NCBI RefSeq assembly: GCF_900184225.1
Contig: NZ_FXWZ01000002.1
Coordinates: forward strand, 1,090,054 to 1,154,053
Length of the DNA: 64,000 nt
From: Brevibacterium ihuae
GTDB taxonomy: Bacteria > Actinomycetota > Actinomycetes > Actinomycetales > Brevibacteriaceae
Direction of reading: 5' to 3'
The notes under the pieces are model-generated. The model worked only from the letters and a program-made list of their open reading frames with translations. It made no database searches and had not been told where the DNA came from. Positions 53,358 through 64,000 of the stretch are shown in pieces. Position 1 is the first letter of the stretch. Every line of letters starts with the position of its first letter. The translations under genes and the position numbers were made by a program.

Positions 53358-55151
53358 TCAGCGACGGCCGACGAACCAGGCCTGGAGCTTCTGGATCCGC
53401 GCCTGGATCTGCGCCCGGCTCGCCTGTGCGACCGGCGGGCCGCCCCCGGCGGGGCGGAGCTCGACATGGATCGTGCCGTGCGGCTTGCCGGTCCGCCGCG
53501 CCCAGGCGCCGACGAGGCTCTGCAGTTGGGTGCGCTCCTCCTTGAGCGCACGGTGCTCGAGCTCGTCGGTCACCGCCGGTGCCGGTCCGTCGGCCCCGGA
53601 TCCGTTCGTCCTGCGCTTCGTCTGCTCGGCCTGCCGGGTGCGCAGCAGGGCGGTGACCTGGTCGGGGTCGAGGAGACCGGGAAGTCCGATGAAGTCGAGC
53701 TCGTCCTCGGAGCCGACCGCTCCCCCGGCCCCGAACTCGCCGCCGTCGAACAGCACGCGGTCGAAGGATGCCTGGGCATCGAGCGCCTCGAAGGAGCCGA
53801 GCAGGTCGTCGGATGCGCTCTCCGCGGCGTTCGCGCGGTCGAGCGCCTCGTCGTCGAAGCTCACCTCCGCGTCGTCCTCGGGGTCGGGGCGCCGATCGAG
53901 AGCGTGGTCGCGCTCGGCCTCGAGGGCGTTGGCGAGCGCGAGGAGGATCGGCACGCTCGGGAGGAAGATCGAAGCGGTCTCCCCGCGCTTGCGGGCCCGC
54001 ACGAAGCGTCCGATCGCCTGCGCGAAGAACAGCGGGGTCGACGAGGAGGTCGCGTACACGCCGACGGCGAGCCGGGGCACGTCCACGCCCTCGGACACCA
54101 TCCGGACCGCGACCATCCAGCGCCGGTCGGACTCCTGGAACTCCTCGATCCGCCGGCTCGCACCGGCCTCGTCGGACAGCACCACGGTGACCGGTTCCCC
54201 GGTGAGCTCCCGGAGCCGCTTCGCATAGGCGCGCGCGGTCTCCTGATCGGTCGCGATGACGAGGCCGCCGGCGTCGGGCACGGTGCGACGGACCTCGGTG
54301 AGCCGGCGGTCGGCGGCGGTGAGGACGGCGGGGATCCACTCGCCCTTGGGGTCGAGCGCGGTGCGCCAGGCCTGGGCGTGGATGTCCTTCGTCGCCTCGG
54401 CGCCGAGCAGGGCAGTCATCTCGTCACCGGTCTTCGTCCGCCACCGCATCTGCCCGGAGTACGTCATGAAGATCACCGGGCGGACGACGCCGTCCTTGAG
54501 GGCGCGGGCGTAGCCGTACGAGTAGTCCGACTGCGAGATCCGGATGCCCTCGTCGTCGGGGGCGTACTCGACGAACGGGATCGGCGAGGTGTCCGAGCGG
54601 AACGGCGTGCCGGTGAGCGACAGGCGCCGCCGCGCGGGTTCGAACGCCTCGCGGATCGCATCGCCCCACGACAGGCTGTCGCCGGCGTGGTGGATCTCGT
54701 CGAGGATGACGAGCGTGCGGGCGGCGGCGGTGCGGTTGTGGTGGAGCACCGGCTTGGCCGCCACCTGGGCGTAGGTGACCGCGACCCCGTGGTAGCCCGC
54801 GCCGTGACGACCCTGGCTGTTCTTGAACCGGGGGTCGAGCCGGATGCCGACGCGGCCGGCGGCGTCCGCCCACTGGGTCTTGAGGTGCTCGGTGGGGGCG
54901 ACGACGGTGACCCGGTCGACCTTGTGCTGGGCGAGCAGCTCAGCGGCGAGCCGGAGCGCGAAGGTCGTCTTCCCGGCGCCGGGGGTTGCGACGGCGAGGA
55001 AATCGCGCGGTTCGGTGCGGAAGTACTGGTCGAGCGCCTCGGCCTGCCACGCACGCAGCTTCCCCGCCGTCCCCCACGCGGCGCGTTCGGGGAATGCGGG
55101 TGGCAGGTGCTCGGCCGCTGAGGTGCCAGGGACCCTCTGCGGACCCGTCAT
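53358..55151 (-). CDS. DEAD/DEAH-box helicase of the actinobacterial DUF3039-linked type
   Basis: SF2 helicase of 597 residues: Q-motif-like AWQAEALDQYF, Walker A ATPGAGKT (55-62), VVAPTEHLKTQW, DEIH (151-154), LTGTPFRSD, then helicase C with MVSEGVDVPRLAVGVYATSSSTPLFFAQAIGRFVRARK. The C-terminal ~200 residues are acidic and then Arg/Gln-rich, with no known domain. Its ATG directly follows the DUF3039 stop. A housekeeping XPB/RAD3-like function is presumed from its conservation; the substrate is unknown. Confidence 0.88.
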   Translation of the reverse strand: MTGPQRVPGTSAAEHLPPAFPERAAWGTAGKLRAWQAEALDQYFRTEPRDFLAVATPGAGKTTFALRLAAELLAQHKVDRVTVVAPTEHLKTQWADAAGRVGIRLDPRFKNSQGRHGAGYHGVAVTYAQVAAKPVLHHNRTAAARTLVILDEIHHAGDSLSWGDAIREAFEPARRRLSLTGTPFRSDTSPIPFVEYAPDDEGIRISQSDYSYGYARALKDGVVRPVIFMTYSGQMRWRTKTGDEMTALLGAEATKDIHAQAWRTALDPKGEWIPAVLTAADRRLTEVRRTVPDAGGLVIATDQETARAYAKRLRELTGEPVTVVLSDEAGASRRIEEFQESDRRWMVAVRMVSEGVDVPRLAVGVYATSSSTPLFFAQAIGRFVRARKRGETASIFLPSVPILLALANALEAERDHALDRRPDPEDDAEVSFDDEALDRANAAESASDDLLGSFEALDAQASFDRVLFDGGEFGAGGAVGSEDELDFIGLPGLLDPDQVTALLRTRQAEQTKRRTNGSGADGPAPAVTDELEHRALKEERTQLQSLVGAWARRTGKPHGTIHVELRPAGGGPPVAQASRAQIQARIQKLQAWFVGRR

Positions 55152-55412
55152 CTACTCCTGGGGTCCTTCGGGCATCGACTCGAAGATCTCCTTGCACTTG
55201 GGGCACACCGGGAACCGCTCGGGGTCCCGGGTGGGCACCCACACCTTGCCGCACAGGGCGATGAGCGGCGTGCCGGTGACCATGGACTCCATGATCTTCG
55301 CCTTGGGCGCGTAGTGCGAGAAGCGTTCGTGGTCGCCGGGCTCGACGAGCTGTTCCTGGGCCTGGCGCTCGATCGTGGCGGCGCCGCCGGACTGCGGAGT
55401 GGTTTCGGACAT
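55152..55412 (-). CDS. DUF3039 zinc-ribbon-like protein
   Basis: Protein of 86 residues conserved in actinobacteria. H29 and H33 precede C54 and the CPKC pair (C70, C73), which probably bind zinc (HERFSHYAPKAKIMESMVTGTPLIALCGKVWVP...FPVCPKC). Always next to the DEAD-box helicase; the stop is TAG with the helicase ATG next to it, so they are a translational unit. Leaderless from TAGAAT. Confidence 0.87.
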   Translation of the reverse strand: MSETTPQSGGAATIERQAQEQLVEPGDHERFSHYAPKAKIMESMVTGTPLIALCGKVWVPTRDPERFPVCPKCKEIFESMPEGPQE

Positions 55413-55418
55413 GGGTCC

Positions 55419-55424
55419 ATTCTA
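55419..55424 (-). promoter_or_regulatory. -10 box for a leaderless DUF3039-helicase transcript
   Basis: TAGAAT on the minus strand, 6 nt before the ATG at 55412. Confidence 0.55.
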
Positions 55425-55431
55425 GGACTCC

Positions 55432-55437
55432 TAGACT
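55432..55437 (+). promoter_or_regulatory. -10 box for a leaderless flavin reductase transcript
   Basis: TAGACT, 7 nt before the ATG at 55445, back to back with the DUF3039 promoter. Confidence 0.55.
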
Positions 55438-55444
55438 GGAACGC

Positions 55445-57769
<2,325 letters not shown>

Positions 57770-57955
57770 GCAGACGCTGAATGGAATCACGGGACCGAGC
57801 GACCGCATTCGCAGTCGTTGCCCGTGCCACGAGCGAACAGCTAAGAACACCCGCTCGAAACCACAGATCCACTCGCGGTTCGCAGTCCGCTGCTCATGCG
57901 ATCGGCGCATGCACATCCGCGCCTCCGCCAGCCAACAACGCCACCGCAAGCCGCC

Positions 57956-58019
57956 GTACTGCGGGGTATCTGCTGATCTGCGGGTTATTGCGCGCAGATC
58001 AGCAGATACCCCGCAGTAC
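57956..58019 (+). repeat. 64-nt palindromic structured repeat, copy 2
   Basis: Perfect 27-bp arms (57956-57982 and 57993-58019), starting gtactgcggggtatctgctg, around the 10-nt loop ggttattgcg. It aligns end to end with the repeat at 9462-9525 in the opposite orientation. It is in the gene-free interval between gdhA and the rrn operon. Confidence 0.85.
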
Positions 58020-58444
58020 ACATGGTGCGTTCACGCCCAGCACGTGCAATCCTTCCGTGGACGACCAGTCGGCAGTCCCGGCCGCTGCGGAAGATCTGAA
58101 AGTGGTCCCGCTCAGCCAGGCCGGCGCACGGTCACCGAGGAAGGCCCAGCGAGGACAGTGTTCGATGACCGTGGAAGAGCGGTCAGAGAGCTGCCGGATG
58201 ACGGCAGAGCAGCCAGAAATTGGCCACCCGACGAAGGTTGACGATCGGCGCCCGCGCCGGGGCCACTCGGGAACGACGCCGACCAGCGCAAAGAATCGAT
58301 GAGACTGCAGGAACCAATCCCCACATACGCGCTCAGCACGTCATCGCCGACGAAGACGTGAATGACCACCGAAGAAAGGAATGAATGGGCCGGGCGAAGA
58401 CGGAGACCGAACCGGGGGTGCGTGACGCAACGGGCGTGAATGAC

Positions 58445-58477
58445 CGAAGGCCCCGAGACTGTGTCTCGGGGCCTTCG
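58445..58477 (-). terminator. rrn operon terminator
   Basis: A perfect 15-bp stem of cgaaggccccgagac (58445-58459) and gtctcggggccttcg (58463-58477) with loop tgt, about 10 bp past the 5S gene. Confidence 0.8.
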
Positions 58478-58486
58478 TCACATCAA

Positions 58487-58604
58487 TTGCGGCGGTGTCT
58501 TACTCTCCCACACCCTGTCGAGTGCAGTACCATCAGCGCTGGCAGGCTTAGCTTCCGGGTTCGGAATGGGACCGGGCGTTTCCCTGCCGCTATGACCACC
58601 GCAA
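58487..58604 (-). rRNA. rrf: 5S ribosomal RNA
   Basis: About 118 nt. On the minus strand it reads GCGGTGGTCATAGCGGCAGG...CCCATTCCGAACCCGGAAGC...GGGAGAGTAAGACACCGCCGC, the actinobacterial 5S pattern. Ends are estimated by pairing of the terminal helix. Confidence 0.92.
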
Positions 58605-58789
58605 AACTATGGGGAACACGGCGGGCGTGTTCGTTCTGCGGAACCCCCGACACGTGGTGTGGGGGTGTCGTATGTGTGGACGCGAGCGTGTCTCCACCCG
58701 GCCGGCTTACCGGCGGGGGTGGTGTGTGCACAGTGATGGTGTGTGTGCTTGTGTTACCCGACCCGAACACACCCGGAAATAGGGTGGTG

Positions 58790-63853
<5,064 letters not shown>

Positions 63854-64000
63854 AAAAATACAATCCCAGCCAAAAGAAAAAGACAGAGAAACAAAACAAA
63901 ATTCTGCTACTCCACCAAATTTTCAATCAACCAGTAAAACAAAAAACTGGCATCACAAAAACAAACAAACACGCTATTGAGTTCTCAAAGAACAGACGCA
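63854..64000 (-). promoter_or_regulatory. rrn leader, AT-rich
   Basis: The leader is strikingly AT-rich for this genome. On the minus strand TGTTCTTTGAGAACTCAATA (63970-63992) is the conserved actinobacterial leader segment with RNase III processing and antitermination roles. The promoters lie right of the window. Confidence 0.6.

Noticed and set aside
57956..58019. Palindrome as a transcription terminator
   Set aside because: Perfect 27-bp stem but no T-tract on either side and no gene ending nearby; the related copy and covariation favour a repeat family.

Overview
The window comes from a high-GC Gram-positive actinobacterium. Most genes are strongly GC-rich. Many begin directly at a predicted transcription start 6-7 nt after a TANNNT -10 box, and the 16S rRNA variable regions and gene order (purN-purH-DUF3017, clpS-DUF2017-MBL-rph-rdgB, eno-ftsB-DUF501-ppx) look like Micrococcales. 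Brevibacterium or a close relative is my best guess, from memory of 16S signatures only.

Layout. 1-5.8 kb: the C-terminally frameshifted RNA helicase HrpA, an AEC-family permease and a DUF1461 membrane protein. 5.8-9.6 kb: a small accessory island with an IS30-family insertion sequence and a lower-GC two-gene unit (MazG-like pyrophosphohydrolase plus a GIY-YIG/DUF2075 helicase-like protein), bounded by copies of a palindromic repeat. 9.6-18.1 kb: polyphosphate kinase 2, then a run of damaged genes. These are an LPXTG surface protein with an in-frame amber codon, a histidine kinase with an in-frame amber codon, an ABC ATPase whose Walker A lysine is glutamine, and an ABC permease frameshifted by a 32-bp tandem duplication. 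An intact SGNH lipoprotein and an intact response regulator lie among them. 18.1-20.7 kb: an intact DUF2871-histidine kinase-response regulator operon. 20.7-26 kb: tRNA-Leu(UAA), NDH-2, a mycosin-like subtilase, Ppx/GppA, DUF501 and FtsB/DivIC.

26-57.4 kb is ordinary housekeeping sequence: enolase; mfd-mazG-phosphatase; rhomboid; pth; L25; glmU-prs; tRNA-Gln; pcrA; purN-purH-DUF3017; DUF6350; a proline-rich membrane protein; amidase; clpS-DUF2017-MBL-rph-rdgB; pncB; a DEAD-box helicase behind DUF3039; a flavin reductase; and NADP-type glutamate dehydrogenase. 57.4-58.4 kb has no gene but carries a degenerate 47-bp minisatellite and a perfect 27-bp-arm palindrome. 58.4-64 kb is an rrn operon (16S-23S-5S) on the minus strand without spacer tRNAs.

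The most unusual signals are three. First, a 64-nt palindromic repeat has two full copies 48 kb apart whose differences include four compensatory base-pair changes. Second, the MazG-like/GIY-YIG-DUF2075 pair looks like a transferred defence-type cassette. Third, lesions cluster in one envelope-stress-type two-component/ABC locus, and short out-of-frame tandem duplications (52, 32 and 47 bp) recur through the window.
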